DNA of 23,011 bases from positions 1 through 23,011 of the forward strand of contig CALFEY010000396.1 of NCBI GenBank assembly GCA_937958295.1, given 5' to 3'. Source of the stretch: an uncultured Pseudomonadota bacterium (lineage in GTDB: Bacteria > Pseudomonadota > Gammaproteobacteria > Burkholderiales > Casimicrobiaceae). The position numbers and the translations under genes are program-made. Of the stretch, positions 15,321 through 22,600 are shown piece after piece. How positions within the stretch are numbered: position 1 is the first letter of the stretch; each line of letters starts with the position of its first letter. The notes under the pieces were generated by a model. It worked only from the letters and a program-made list of their open reading frames with translations. It searched no databases and was not told the DNA's origin.

Positions 15321-16651
15321 CAGGTGGAGGCGAGCCGCTGTTGCCACGTCCGGGTCTGGGCGCGGATCGCCGACTCGTCGAGGGTGGTGAGCGACCGGTT
15401 CACCACGATTCTATCGCCCCGCACCCACACGTCGCTCACGCACTCGCGACCGGCCACGTTCACGAGGTGCGACAGCGGGTCGAACACGGGCTGCATCGAC
15501 AGCGCGGACAGATCCACTGCCACCACGTCCGCCTCCTTGCCGGGCACCAGCGATCCGGTCACCCCGTCCATGCCGAGCGCGCGCGCACCGTTGATGGTGG
15601 CCATCGCGAGCACCGTGGCGGCGGGCAGCGCCGCGGCGTCGCCCGTGGCGACCTTGGCCAGCAGGCTCGCGAGGCGCATCTCGCCCAGAATGTCGAGCCG
15701 GTTGTTGGACGCGGCGCCATCGGTGCCGAGCGCCACGTTCACGCCGGCGCCGAGCAGTGCAGCGACGGGGGCGATGCCGCTGGCAAGCTTCATGTTGGAC
15801 GCCGGGCAGTGCACCACATGGCAGCCATGGGCTGCGAGGAGTGCGATGTCGGCGGCGTCGAGGTGCACGCCGTGGATCGCCACGAAGCCGGGGCCGGTCA
15901 CGCCCAAGCGATCGAGCCGCGCGAGCGTGCTGCTGCCGGTGGCCTTGCGCGCGTCGTCCACCTCCTCGCGCGTCTCGGCGAGATGCGTCTCCACCAGAAG
16001 GTCGAGCTGGCGCGCGAACATCACCACCCGCCCGAACGTGGCGTCGCTCACCGTGTAGGGGGCGTGCGGGGCAAGGGCAAACGACAGCTTCCCGGAATGC
16101 CGCCAAGCGTCGCGCGCGGCCAGGCCACGAGCGAGGTAGCCCTCGGCGTCGGCCGCATAGGGCGTGGGAAAGTCGAGAATCGGCACGCCAAGCAGGGCGC
16201 GCATGCCCGCGAGGTCGTAGGCGCGGGCCGCATCCTCGGGAAAGAAATACATGTCGTTGCAGGCCGTGATGCCGCCCCGGAGCATTTCGGCGCAGGCGAG
16301 GAGGGTCCCGTCGTAGACGAACTCCGGGGAGACAAACTTTCCCTCGCGCGGCCAGATGTGCTGCTGTAGCCAGGGTTTCAAGGGCACATCGTCGGCGACG
16401 CCCCGGAGCAGGCTCATCGCCGAGTGCGCGTGGGCGTTGACGAGGCCCGGGATCAGCACATGCGAGGCGAGCACGACCGTCTCGCGGGGCGCGAACGCGG
16501 TGTCGGCGGCCGCGGCCGGCAGGAGGGCCTCGATGCGCCCCTCATGGACAATCAGCGCATGGCCCTCGAGCGTGCCGACGGGCTCGACCGGAACGATCCA
16601 GCGGGCGTCGATGCGGAGGTCTACGGGTTTTGCCTGTGACACGGGTTCCAT
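15320..16651 (-). CDS. mtaD: 5-methylthioadenosine/S-adenosylhomocysteine deaminase-type amidohydrolase
   Basis: This 443-residue amidohydrolase of the TRZ/ATZ/MtaD group has metal ligands His74 and His76 (NAHAHSAMS), HAPYTVSD, the VETHLAET histidine, the HCPASNMKLASG segment and the catalytic Asp of LGTDGAASNN. Flanking beta-sandwich strands appear at both ends, including GSLVPGKEADVVAVD near the C-terminus. Family members deaminate MTA and/or SAH. Its position directly upstream of ubiG and gph mirrors P. aeruginosa PA3170, an MTA deaminase. With the MTI phosphorylase at 5881–6618 it would form a deaminase-first MTA salvage path. SAH, a UbiG by-product, is an alternative substrate. The ATG at 16651 has a weak ribosome site. 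Confidence 0.87.
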   Translation of the reverse strand: MEPVSQAKPVDLRIDARWIVPVEPVGTLEGHALIVHEGRIEALLPAAAADTAFAPRETVVLASHVLIPGLVNAHAHSAMSLLRGVADDVPLKPWLQQHIWPREGKFVSPEFVYDGTLLACAEMLRGGITACNDMYFFPEDAARAYDLAGMRALLGVPILDFPTPYAADAEGYLARGLAARDAWRHSGKLSFALAPHAPYTVSDATFGRVVMFARQLDLLVETHLAETREEVDDARKATGSSTLARLDRLGVTGPGFVAIHGVHLDAADIALLAAHGCHVVHCPASNMKLASGIAPVAALLGAGVNVALGTDGAASNNRLDILGEMRLASLLAKVATGDAAALPAATVLAMATINGARALGMDGVTGSLVPGKEADVVAVDLSALSMQPVFDPLSHLVNVAGRECVSDVWVRGDRIVVNRSLTTLDESAIRAQTRTWQQRLAST

Positions 16652-16663
16652 CCGGGCGAAGGT

Positions 16664-16693
16664 AAAAAAAAGCCCCGCACAAGGCGGGGCTTT
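16664..16693 (-). terminator. Intrinsic terminator of the OmpA-family gene
   Basis: AAAGCCCCGC (16669–16678) and GCGGGGCTTT (16684–16693) form a perfect 10-bp stem with a 5-base loop. Reading the minus strand, the stem runs into eight consecutive T residues (complement of 16664–16671), about 20 bases after the OmpA-family stop. This is a textbook rho-independent terminator. It separates that gene from mtaD, so mtaD probably depends on readthrough or an unseen promoter. Confidence 0.9.
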
Positions 16694-16711
16694 CTTGCAG
16701 CAGGAGCCGGG

Positions 16712-17488
16712 TTAGCGACGGATCGCCTCGCCCTTGACTTCGACGTCCACGCGACGGTTCGGCGCGAGGCAGGCGATGAGCTCCTTGAAGTTCTTCTGGT
16801 TGCAGACCACGCCGGGCAGGGGCTGCGTCTTGCCCATGCCGAGGGTTTCGATCTTGTCCTTCGGCACACCCTTGCTGACGAGGTAGTCGCGCACGGCATC
16901 CGCACGACGCTCCGACAGCTTCTGGTTGTATTGCTGCGTGCCGATGCGATCGGTATGACCGGTGACGAGCACCAGTTCGAGCTTCTGCACCTGGCCCAGC
17001 TTGCTGATGATCTCGCTGTCGATGGCGGCCTTGCCTTCCGGCTTGAGCGCGTACTTGTCGAAATCGAACAGGGCCTTGGAGGCCAGCGTGATCTTCTGCA
17101 CTTGCGGCGCAGGAGCCGGTGCCGGAGCGGGTGCCGGAGCAGGCCGCGGTGCCGGTGCCGGTGCCGGTGCAGGCGCCGGAGCAGGCGCGGGTGCGGGCGG
17201 CTTCGGCACGAGGTCGGGGTCGCACTGCGCGATGGCATTCGCCGGCGTCCAGTAGCCCGTGCGATAGCAGAGATTGCCGGAAAGTCCCGCCGTGCTGTTG
17301 TACGCGGCACTGCGCACGACTCCATTGGTGGGAGTCGGGTAGGTGCTGCAGACATAAGCACCGTTAGTCGGGCACGGCGCCGTCCCCGGCACGTATCCCT
17401 TGGTCTGCGCAACCGCTTCGACCGCACCGCCGGCAAACGCCGCGGCGAACAGGCCGGCAACTGCTCCGGAGACGAGACGTCGAGTCAT
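16712..17488 (-). CDS. OmpA-family peptidoglycan-binding protein with Pro-Ala linker
   Basis: The 258-residue protein starts with a signal peptide (about 1–28, cleavage near AVA-QT). A Cys-containing segment (39–90) ends in CYRTGYWTPANAIAQCDPD. A rigid linker PKPP(AP)8RP(AP)6 spans about 95–128. The C-terminal OmpA domain (about 133–254) includes VTGHTDRIGT and LSERRADAV. Asp180 and Arg195 have the spacing of the pair that holds diaminopimelate in E. coli OmpA. There is no room for an eight-strand barrel and no lipobox, so it is probably periplasmic, bound to the wall and perhaps held at the outer membrane through its N-terminal part. The ATG at 17488 follows AGGGGTG. A strong terminator and a structured leader suggest an abundant monocistronic transcript. 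Confidence 0.9.
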   Translation of the reverse strand: MTRRLVSGAVAGLFAAAFAGGAVEAVAQTKGYVPGTAPCPTNGAYVCSTYPTPTNGVVRSAAYNSTAGLSGNLCYRTGYWTPANAIAQCDPDLVPKPPAPAPAPAPAPAPAPAPRPAPAPAPAPAPAPQVQKITLASKALFDFDKYALKPEGKAAIDSEIISKLGQVQKLELVLVTGHTDRIGTQQYNQKLSERRADAVRDYLVSKGVPKDKIETLGMGKTQPLPGVVCNQKNFKELIACLAPNRRVDVEVKGEAIRR

Positions 17489-17544
17489 TGTTTCACCCCT
17501 TTGGCTTTGGTTTTGAACAAATTATTGCGAACTTGAGGTTTTCG

Positions 17545-17569
17545 GCGCCAAGCGGCTGTCCGCCGGCGC
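17545..17569 (-). other. Hairpin near the 5' end of the OmpA-family leader
   Basis: On the minus strand GCGCC-G-GCGG-ACAG-CCGC-TT-GGCGC folds into a nine-pair stem with a small internal asymmetry and a 4-base loop. If transcription starts near 17585 it lies about 16 bases from the 5' end, followed by a 55-base A/T-rich single-stranded stretch and the ribosome site. Confidence 0.4.
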
Positions 17570-17591
17570 GATATGCGATATCTCCCCGACG

Positions 17592-17620
17592 AATATAGCA
17601 CACGGGTTTTCGCCCCGCAA
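17592..17620 (-). promoter_or_regulatory. Candidate sigma-70 promoter of the OmpA-family gene
   Basis: On the minus strand TTGCGG (17620–17615) and TATATT (17597–17592) are separated by exactly 17 bases. They match the consensus -35 at four of six and the -10 at five of six positions. The message would start near 17585 and have a leader of about 97 bases. Confidence 0.45.
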
Positions 17621-17682
17621 AAGAAAACCACCTCCCGCGCGCTGGGCGTGGAACGGACTGTCGCGGCAATACAACGCCGTGA

Positions 17683-17688
17683 TAAAAT
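17683..17688 (+). promoter_or_regulatory. Candidate -10 element for gyrA
   Basis: TAAAAT matches the -10 consensus at five of six positions. The -35 at 17–18 bases spacing is poor (TGTCGC or GTCGCG). Transcription from here would start near 17695 and give gyrA a leader of about 160 bases containing two hairpins. Weak -35 elements are common at supercoiling-regulated gyrase promoters, but that link is inference. Confidence 0.3.
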
Positions 17689-17713
17689 CGCGCAATATCA
17701 AGGGCCTCCGAGC

Positions 17714-17734
17714 GCCGGTCCAGCGGCAACCGGC
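17714..17734 (+). other. Hairpin in the gyrA leader
   Basis: GCCGGT (17714–17719) and ACCGGC (17729–17734) are perfect inverted arms around a 9-base loop. In the putative gyrA leader RNA they form a 6-bp GC-rich stem. No T-tract follows. Confidence 0.3.
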
Positions 17735-17765
17735 ATCGCGCCGCAGCCGCGGGGTATCCGCCGAA

Positions 17766-17800
17766 CCCGTAAAACGCGAGCTAGCGTGACGTTTTACGGG
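17766..17800. repeat. Perfect 11-bp inverted repeat upstream of gyrA
   Basis: CCCGTAAAACG (17766–17776) and CGTTTTACGGG (17790–17800) are perfect complements across a 13-base spacer that itself contains the palindrome GCTAGC (17780–17785). The element ends 54 bases before the gyrA ATG. No T-tract follows, so it is not an intrinsic terminator. It could be an operator for a dimeric regulator or a leader RNA hairpin. Confidence 0.65.
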
Positions 17801-17854
17801 GCTACCCGCTCGCAACGCCCATTCGCCCCACACTTCCGGATAAAAAGCCCAGTC

Positions 17855-20398
17855 ATGGAGCAATTCGCCAAGGAAACCCTTCCCGTCAGCCTCGAGGCGG
17901 AGATGCGGCACAGCTACCTCGATTACGCGATGAGCGTCATCGTGGGGCGCGCGCTGCCCGACGTGCGGGACGGCCTCAAGCCGGTGCATCGCCGCGTGCT
18001 GTTCGCGATGCACGAGGCCAACATCGCCTGGAATCGTCCCTACGTGAAATGCGCGCGGGTGGTGGGCGACGTGATGGGTAAGTATCACCCCCACGGCGAC
18101 TCGGCCATCTACGACACCCTGGTCCGGATGGCGCAGCCCTTCTCGCTGCGCTATCCCCTCATCGACGGACAGGGGAACTTCGGCTCCGTGGACGGCGACA
18201 ACGCCGCCGCCATGCGTTACACCGAGTGCCGCCTCGACCGCATCGCCGAGGCGCTCACCGCCGACATCGAAAAGGAGACGGTCGACTTCGTCCCCAATTA
18301 CGACGGCAAGGAGCTGGAGCCCTCGGTGCTGCCCGCCCGGCTGCCGAACCTCCTCGTCAACGGCTCCTCCGGCATCGCGGTGGGGATGGCCACCAACATC
18401 CCACCCCACAACCTCACCGAGACCATCAACGGCTGCGTCGCCTTCATCGACAACCAGGAGATCACGGTCGACGAGCTGATGGAGATCATCCCGGCCCCGG
18501 ATTTCCCCACCGCCGGCATCGTGTATGGGCTGGAAGGCGTGCGCGAGGGCTACCGCACCGGCCGCGGCCGCGTGGTCATCCGCGCCCGCACGCATGTGGA
18601 GGACCTCGAACGCAGCGGCAAGCAGGCCGTCATCGTCGACGAGCTCCCCTACCAGGTGGGCGGTGACGCGGTGCTGAAGCGCATCGGCGAGCTCGTCCAG
18701 GAAAAGAAGATCGAGGGCATTGCCGACCTGCGCAACGAGAGCGACAAGAAGGGCATGCGTCTCGTGATCGAGCTGAAGCGCGGCGAGGTTCCGGACATCG
18801 TCCTCAACAACCTGTACAAGCTCACCCAGCTGCAGGACAGCTTCGGCATGAACATGGTCGCGCTGGTGGACGGCCAACCGCGCCTGCTCAATCTCAAGCA
18901 GCTCATCGAGTTCTTCGTGGTGCACCGCCGCGAAGTCGTCACGCGGCGGACCATCTTCGACCTGCGCAAGGCCCGCGAGCGGGGTCACGTGCTGGAAGGC
19001 CTCGCCGTCGCGCTGTCCAATGTGGACGAGATCATCGCGCTCATCAAGGCCTCCGCCACGCCGCCCGAAGCCAAGGTCGCGCTGATGGCCAAGGCCTGGC
19101 GCTCGCCGGTGGTGGAGCAGATGCTCGAGCGCGCCGCAGCCGGTGCCGCCCGTCCCGACGGGCTGCCGCCGGGCTTCGGTCTTACCCCGACGGGCTACAA
19201 GCTGTCCGACGCCCAGGCGCAGGCCATCCTCGAGCTGCGCTTGCAACGCCTGACCGGCCTCGAGCAGGACAAGATCACCACCGAGTACCGCGAGGTGATG
19301 GACATCATCGCCGACCTCCTCGACATCCTCGCCAAGCCGGAGCGCGTCACCCGCATCGTGCGCGACGAGCTCACCGCCATCCGCGACCAGTTCGGCGACA
19401 AGCGGCGCTCGGAGATCATCGCCCAGGGCGTGGACCTGTCCATCGAGGACCTCATCGCGCCGGAGGACATGGTCGTCACGCTCTCGCACGGCGGCTACAT
19501 GAAGGCGCAGCCGGTGGACGAGTACCGCGCGCAGAAGCGCGGCGGGCGCGGCAAGCAGGCCACGGCCACCAAGGAAGACGACTTCGTCGACCGCATGTTC
19601 ATCGCGAACACGCACGACTATATCCTGTGCTTTTCCAACCGGGGCCGCGTGTACTGGCTCAAGGTGTACAACGTGCCGCAGGGGTCGCGCGCGTCGCGCG
19701 GCAAGCCGATCGTCAATCTCGTGCCGCTCGCGGACAACGAGAAGATCACGGCCATCCTGCCGGTGCGGGAGTTCACCGAGAACCAGTTCGTGTTCATGGC
19801 CACTGCCATGGGCACGGTCAAGAAGACGCCGCTGTCGGAGTTCTCGCGACCCCGCGCGGCGGGAATCATCGCGGTGGACCTCACCGACGGCGACTCGCTG
19901 ATCGGCGTGGCGCTCACCGACGGCAGTCATGACGTGATGCTCTTCAGCTCCGGCGGCAAGGCGGTGCGCTTCGAGGAGGGCGACGTCCGCCCGATGGGCC
20001 GCAACGCCCACGGCGTGCGCGGCATGATGCTCGACACCGGCCAGCGCGTGATCTCCATGCTGGTCGCGGAGGACGAGGCGCAATCGGTGCTCACGGCCAC
20101 CGAGAACGGCTACGGCAAGCGCACGCCCATCGTGGAATACACCCGTCATGCACGCGGTACCAAGGGCATGATCGCCATCCAGCAGTCGGAGCGCAATGGC
20201 CAGGTCGTGGCCGCCTCGCTCGTGCACGAGGACGACGAGGTGATGCTCATCTCCACTGGTGGAGTGCTGATCCGCACCGCGGTCAAGTCGATCCGCGCCA
20301 TGAGCCGCTCCACGCAAGGCGTCACGCTCATCAACCTCTCCGACGGCGAGAAGCTTGCCGGTCTGGAGCGCGTGGTCGAGCCGGACGACGAGCAATAG
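17855..20398 (+). CDS. gyrA: DNA gyrase subunit A
   Basis: GyrA is the DNA-cutting subunit of the A2B2 gyrase that introduces negative supercoils. The 847-residue protein aligns with E. coli numbering at the N-terminus: catalytic Tyr122 (AAMRYTE) and quinolone-determining positions Ser83 and Asp87 (HPHGDSAIYD) are the susceptible-type residues. The winged-helix and tower domains span about 30–510. The DNA-wrapping beta-pinwheel follows, with the GyrA box QKRGGRGK at 560–567, which marks a gyrase rather than topoisomerase IV. The tail is short and acidic (VVEPDDEQ). The ATG at 17855 begins the family start MEQFAKETLPVSLE; the ribosome site is weak. pheA begins two bases after the stop. Confidence 0.98.
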   Translation: MEQFAKETLPVSLEAEMRHSYLDYAMSVIVGRALPDVRDGLKPVHRRVLFAMHEANIAWNRPYVKCARVVGDVMGKYHPHGDSAIYDTLVRMAQPFSLRYPLIDGQGNFGSVDGDNAAAMRYTECRLDRIAEALTADIEKETVDFVPNYDGKELEPSVLPARLPNLLVNGSSGIAVGMATNIPPHNLTETINGCVAFIDNQEITVDELMEIIPAPDFPTAGIVYGLEGVREGYRTGRGRVVIRARTHVEDLERSGKQAVIVDELPYQVGGDAVLKRIGELVQEKKIEGIADLRNESDKKGMRLVIELKRGEVPDIVLNNLYKLTQLQDSFGMNMVALVDGQPRLLNLKQLIEFFVVHRREVVTRRTIFDLRKARERGHVLEGLAVALSNVDEIIALIKASATPPEAKVALMAKAWRSPVVEQMLERAAAGAARPDGLPPGFGLTPTGYKLSDAQAQAILELRLQRLTGLEQDKITTEYREVMDIIADLLDILAKPERVTRIVRDELTAIRDQFGDKRRSEIIAQGVDLSIEDLIAPEDMVVTLSHGGYMKAQPVDEYRAQKRGGRGKQATATKEDDFVDRMFIANTHDYILCFSNRGRVYWLKVYNVPQGSRASRGKPIVNLVPLADNEKITAILPVREFTENQFVFMATAMGTVKKTPLSEFSRPRAAGIIAVDLTDGDSLIGVALTDGSHDVMLFSSGGKAVRFEEGDVRPMGRNAHGVRGMMLDTGQRVISMLVAEDEAQSVLTATENGYGKRTPIVEYTRHARGTKGMIAIQQSERNGQVVAASLVHEDDEVMLISTGGVLIRTAVKSIRAMSRSTQGVTLINLSDGEKLAGLERVVEPDDEQ

Positions 20399-20400
20399 CG

Positions 20401-21492
20401 ATGGCCCAGGACGCCCCCACGCCAGGCGACGAAGGCCTCGCCGATCACCGCAAGGCAATCGACGCCCTCGATCGCGAGATCCTCGCGCGCCTCAACGAGC
20501 GGGCAAAGCACGCGCAGGCGATCGGCGCGATCAAGGGCACCACTGCGGCGTACCGCCCCGAGCGCGAGGCGCAGGTGCTGCGCGGCCTGCACGCGGAGAA
20601 CCCGGGGCCGCTGCCCAACGCCGCCGTCACCAGCGTGTTCCGCGAGGTCATGTCGGCCTGCCGCTCACTGGAGCAGCCGCTGCGCATCGCGTATCTCGGG
20701 CCTGCCGGCACGTTCAGCCACGCTGCGGTCGGCAAGCACTTCGGGACGCTGGTGGAAGCCACGCCGTATCCCACCTTCGACGACATCTTCCGCGCGGTCG
20801 AAGGCGGGCAGGCAAACTATGCGGTGGTGCCAGTGGAGAACTCCACCGAGGGCGCCGTGGGACGCACGCTCGATCTCATGGCCGCCACCGACCTGTCGGT
20901 GTGTGGCGAGGTGAACCTGCGCGTGAACCAGAACCTCTTGTCCAACGCGAAGGACCTGGCCGCCATCACCCGCGTGTACTCGCATGGGCAGTCGCTCGCG
21001 CAGTGCGTGCACTGGCTTGCGCGGCACCTGCCGGCCGTGCCGCGCATCGCCGTGGCCAGCAACGCGGAGGCGGCGCGCCTGGCTGCAGTCGAGCCCAACG
21101 CCGGGGCCATCGCCGGCGAGAATGCCGGCGCCATCTACGGCCTCGCCACGCTGGCGCCGCACATCGAGGACGAGCCCAACAACACCACGCGATTCTGGGT
21201 GCTGGGCCGTCAGCAGCCCGGTCCCTCAGGGCGCGACGTGACCTCGCTCGTGATGTCGTGCCCGAACCGCCCGGGGGCCGTGCACAAGCTGCTGGAGCCT
21301 TTCGCGCGCCACGGCGTATCGATGTCGCGCCTCGAGTCGCGGCCCGCCCGCACGGGCCGCTGGGAATACCTCTTCTTCGTCGACCTCGTGGGCCACCGCG
21401 ACGATCCTGCCGTGCAGGCCGCGCTCGCCGAGCTTGCCGACGTCGCTCCCTTGCTCAAGCTGCTGGGCTCGTATCCCGCAGCGCTCGATTGA
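20401..21492 (+). CDS. pheA: P-protein: chorismate mutase/prephenate dehydratase
   Basis: This 363-residue bifunctional enzyme converts chorismate to prephenate and then phenylpyruvate in phenylalanine synthesis. An AroQ-type chorismate mutase domain is at about 16–90 (DHRKAIDALDREILARLNERA). The prephenate dehydratase domain is at about 97–275 (YLGPAGTFSH, VPVENSTEGAV, NNTTRFWVLG). A C-terminal ACT domain is at about 280–355, with the phenylalanine-binding ESRPARTGRWEYLFF, so feedback inhibition by phenylalanine is expected. The ATG at 20401 follows the gyrA stop by two bases, so it is probably translated by coupling. In most relatives serC lies between gyrA and pheA; here it does not. hisC follows after seven bases. 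Confidence 0.97.
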   Translation: MAQDAPTPGDEGLADHRKAIDALDREILARLNERAKHAQAIGAIKGTTAAYRPEREAQVLRGLHAENPGPLPNAAVTSVFREVMSACRSLEQPLRIAYLGPAGTFSHAAVGKHFGTLVEATPYPTFDDIFRAVEGGQANYAVVPVENSTEGAVGRTLDLMAATDLSVCGEVNLRVNQNLLSNAKDLAAITRVYSHGQSLAQCVHWLARHLPAVPRIAVASNAEAARLAAVEPNAGAIAGENAGAIYGLATLAPHIEDEPNNTTRFWVLGRQQPGPSGRDVTSLVMSCPNRPGAVHKLLEPFARHGVSMSRLESRPARTGRWEYLFFVDLVGHRDDPAVQAALAELADVAPLLKLLGSYPAALD

Positions 21493-21499
21493 ACCTTTC

Positions 21500-22600
21500 A
21501 TGACCATCACGCCTGTCGCGCTCGACTACGTCGCGCGCATCGCTCCCTACATTCCCGGCAAGCCCATCGAGGACCTCGCCCGCGAGTTGGGTCTCGACCC
21601 TGCCACGATCGTCAAGCTCGCCTCCAACGAGAATCCGCGCGGCCCCAGCCCCAAGGTGCTCGCGGCGGTGGCCGCGGCCGCCGCCGACATCACGCGCTAC
21701 CCCGACGGCAACGGCTACCTTCTCAAGGCAGCGCTTGCGGCCCGCTTTCACACGACGCCCGAGGCGCTCGTGCTCGGCAATGGCAGCAACGACATCCTCG
21801 AGCTCGCCACCATGGCGTTCCTCAAGCCCGGCGACGAGGCGGTGTACGCCCAGCACGCTTTCGCCGTGTATCCGCTCGCCACGCTCGCCCGCGGGGCGCA
21901 GGGCATCGAGGTCCCGGCTCGCGACCTCGGTCACGATCTGCAGGCCATGCGCGCCGCCATCACCCCCCGCACGCGCATCGTCTTCGTGGCCAATCCGAAC
22001 AATCCCACCGGCACGTGGATTCCTCCCGCCACGCTCGAGGCGTTCATCGACTCCGTCCCGCGCGAAGTCCTCGTGATCCTCGACGAGGCCTATAACGAAT
22101 ACCTCGATCCGGCCGATCACGCCGACAGCGTGGGCTGGGTGCGCCGCTTCCCGCACCTGCTCGTATCGCGCTCGTTTTCGAAGGCCTACGGCCTCGCCGC
22201 GCTGCGTATCGGCTACGGTGTGACCACGGCGGCCGTGGCGGACGTGATGAATCGTGTCCGGCAGCCGTTCAACGTGAACTCGCTGGCGCAGGCTGCTGCG
22301 GTGGCGGCGCTGGGCGACACCGACTACGTCGAGGAGAGCCGCAAGCTCAACGCCGCCGGCCTCGTGCAGCTCTATGCCGGGCTGGACGCCCTGGAGGTGC
22401 CCTATGCCCGCTCGCACGGCAACTTCGTCCTGGCGAAGATGGGCGACGCCGCCAAGGTCAACGTGTCGCTGCTGCACCAGGGCGTGATCGTGCGGCCCGT
22501 GACCAACTATGGACTGCGCGAGTGGCTGCGCATCTCGGTGGGGCTGCCCGCCGAGAACGAGCGGTTCCTCGCCGCGCTGAAAGTGGCCCTTGGCCGCTGA
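21500..22600 (+). CDS. hisC: Histidinol-phosphate aminotransferase
   Basis: The 366-residue fold-type I PLP aminotransferase carries KLASNENPRGPS, RYPDGNGYLLK, GNGSNDILEL, ANPNNPTGTW, LDEAYNEYL and the PLP-lysine segment SRSFSKAYGLAALRIGYG with Lys228. HisC catalyses the imidazole-acetol-phosphate to histidinol-phosphate step of histidine synthesis. In this aromatic-gene context (pheA–hisC–tyrA) such enzymes often also transaminate phenylpyruvate and 4-hydroxyphenylpyruvate, so it may complete phenylalanine and tyrosine synthesis; that dual role is inferred. The ATG at 21500 follows the pheA stop by seven bases with no strong ribosome site. The tyrA frame overlaps or closely follows its end. 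Confidence 0.94.
   Translation: MTITPVALDYVARIAPYIPGKPIEDLARELGLDPATIVKLASNENPRGPSPKVLAAVAAAAADITRYPDGNGYLLKAALAARFHTTPEALVLGNGSNDILELATMAFLKPGDEAVYAQHAFAVYPLATLARGAQGIEVPARDLGHDLQAMRAAITPRTRIVFVANPNNPTGTWIPPATLEAFIDSVPREVLVILDEAYNEYLDPADHADSVGWVRRFPHLLVSRSFSKAYGLAALRIGYGVTTAAVADVMNRVRQPFNVNSLAQAAAVAALGDTDYVEESRKLNAAGLVQLYAGLDALEVPYARSHGNFVLAKMGDAAKVNVSLLHQGVIVRPVTNYGLREWLRISVGLPAENERFLAALKVALGR

Larger units (their letters stand above)
17489..17854. other. Divergent control region between the OmpA-family gene and gyrA
   Basis: This 366-base stretch has no convincing protein gene. From left to right it holds the AT-rich leader of the OmpA-family gene, a GC hairpin (17545–17569), a direct repeat of GCGATAT (17568–17581), a minus-strand promoter candidate (17592–17620), a plus-strand -10 candidate (17683–17688), a GCCGGT/ACCGGC hairpin (17714–17734) and an 11-bp inverted repeat (17766–17800). 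Frames that cross it are extensions of gyrA or antisense shadows. Confidence 0.7.

Noticed and set aside
17099..17205. GC-rich tandem repeat as a microsatellite or mobile repeat
   Set aside because: It encodes the Pro-Ala linker of the OmpA-family protein in frame, with varied synonymous codons, so protein selection explains it.
18070..18120. Quinolone-resistance mutation in gyrA
   Set aside because: Ser83 and Asp87 are both the susceptible-type residues, so there is no sign of resistance.
17522..20458. Very long open frame antisense to gyrA (about 978 codons)
   Set aside because: It is the mirror of a GC-rich coding gene: composition is dominated by His, Arg, Ala, Val and Asp with no recognisable domain, while the plus strand encodes a clear GyrA.
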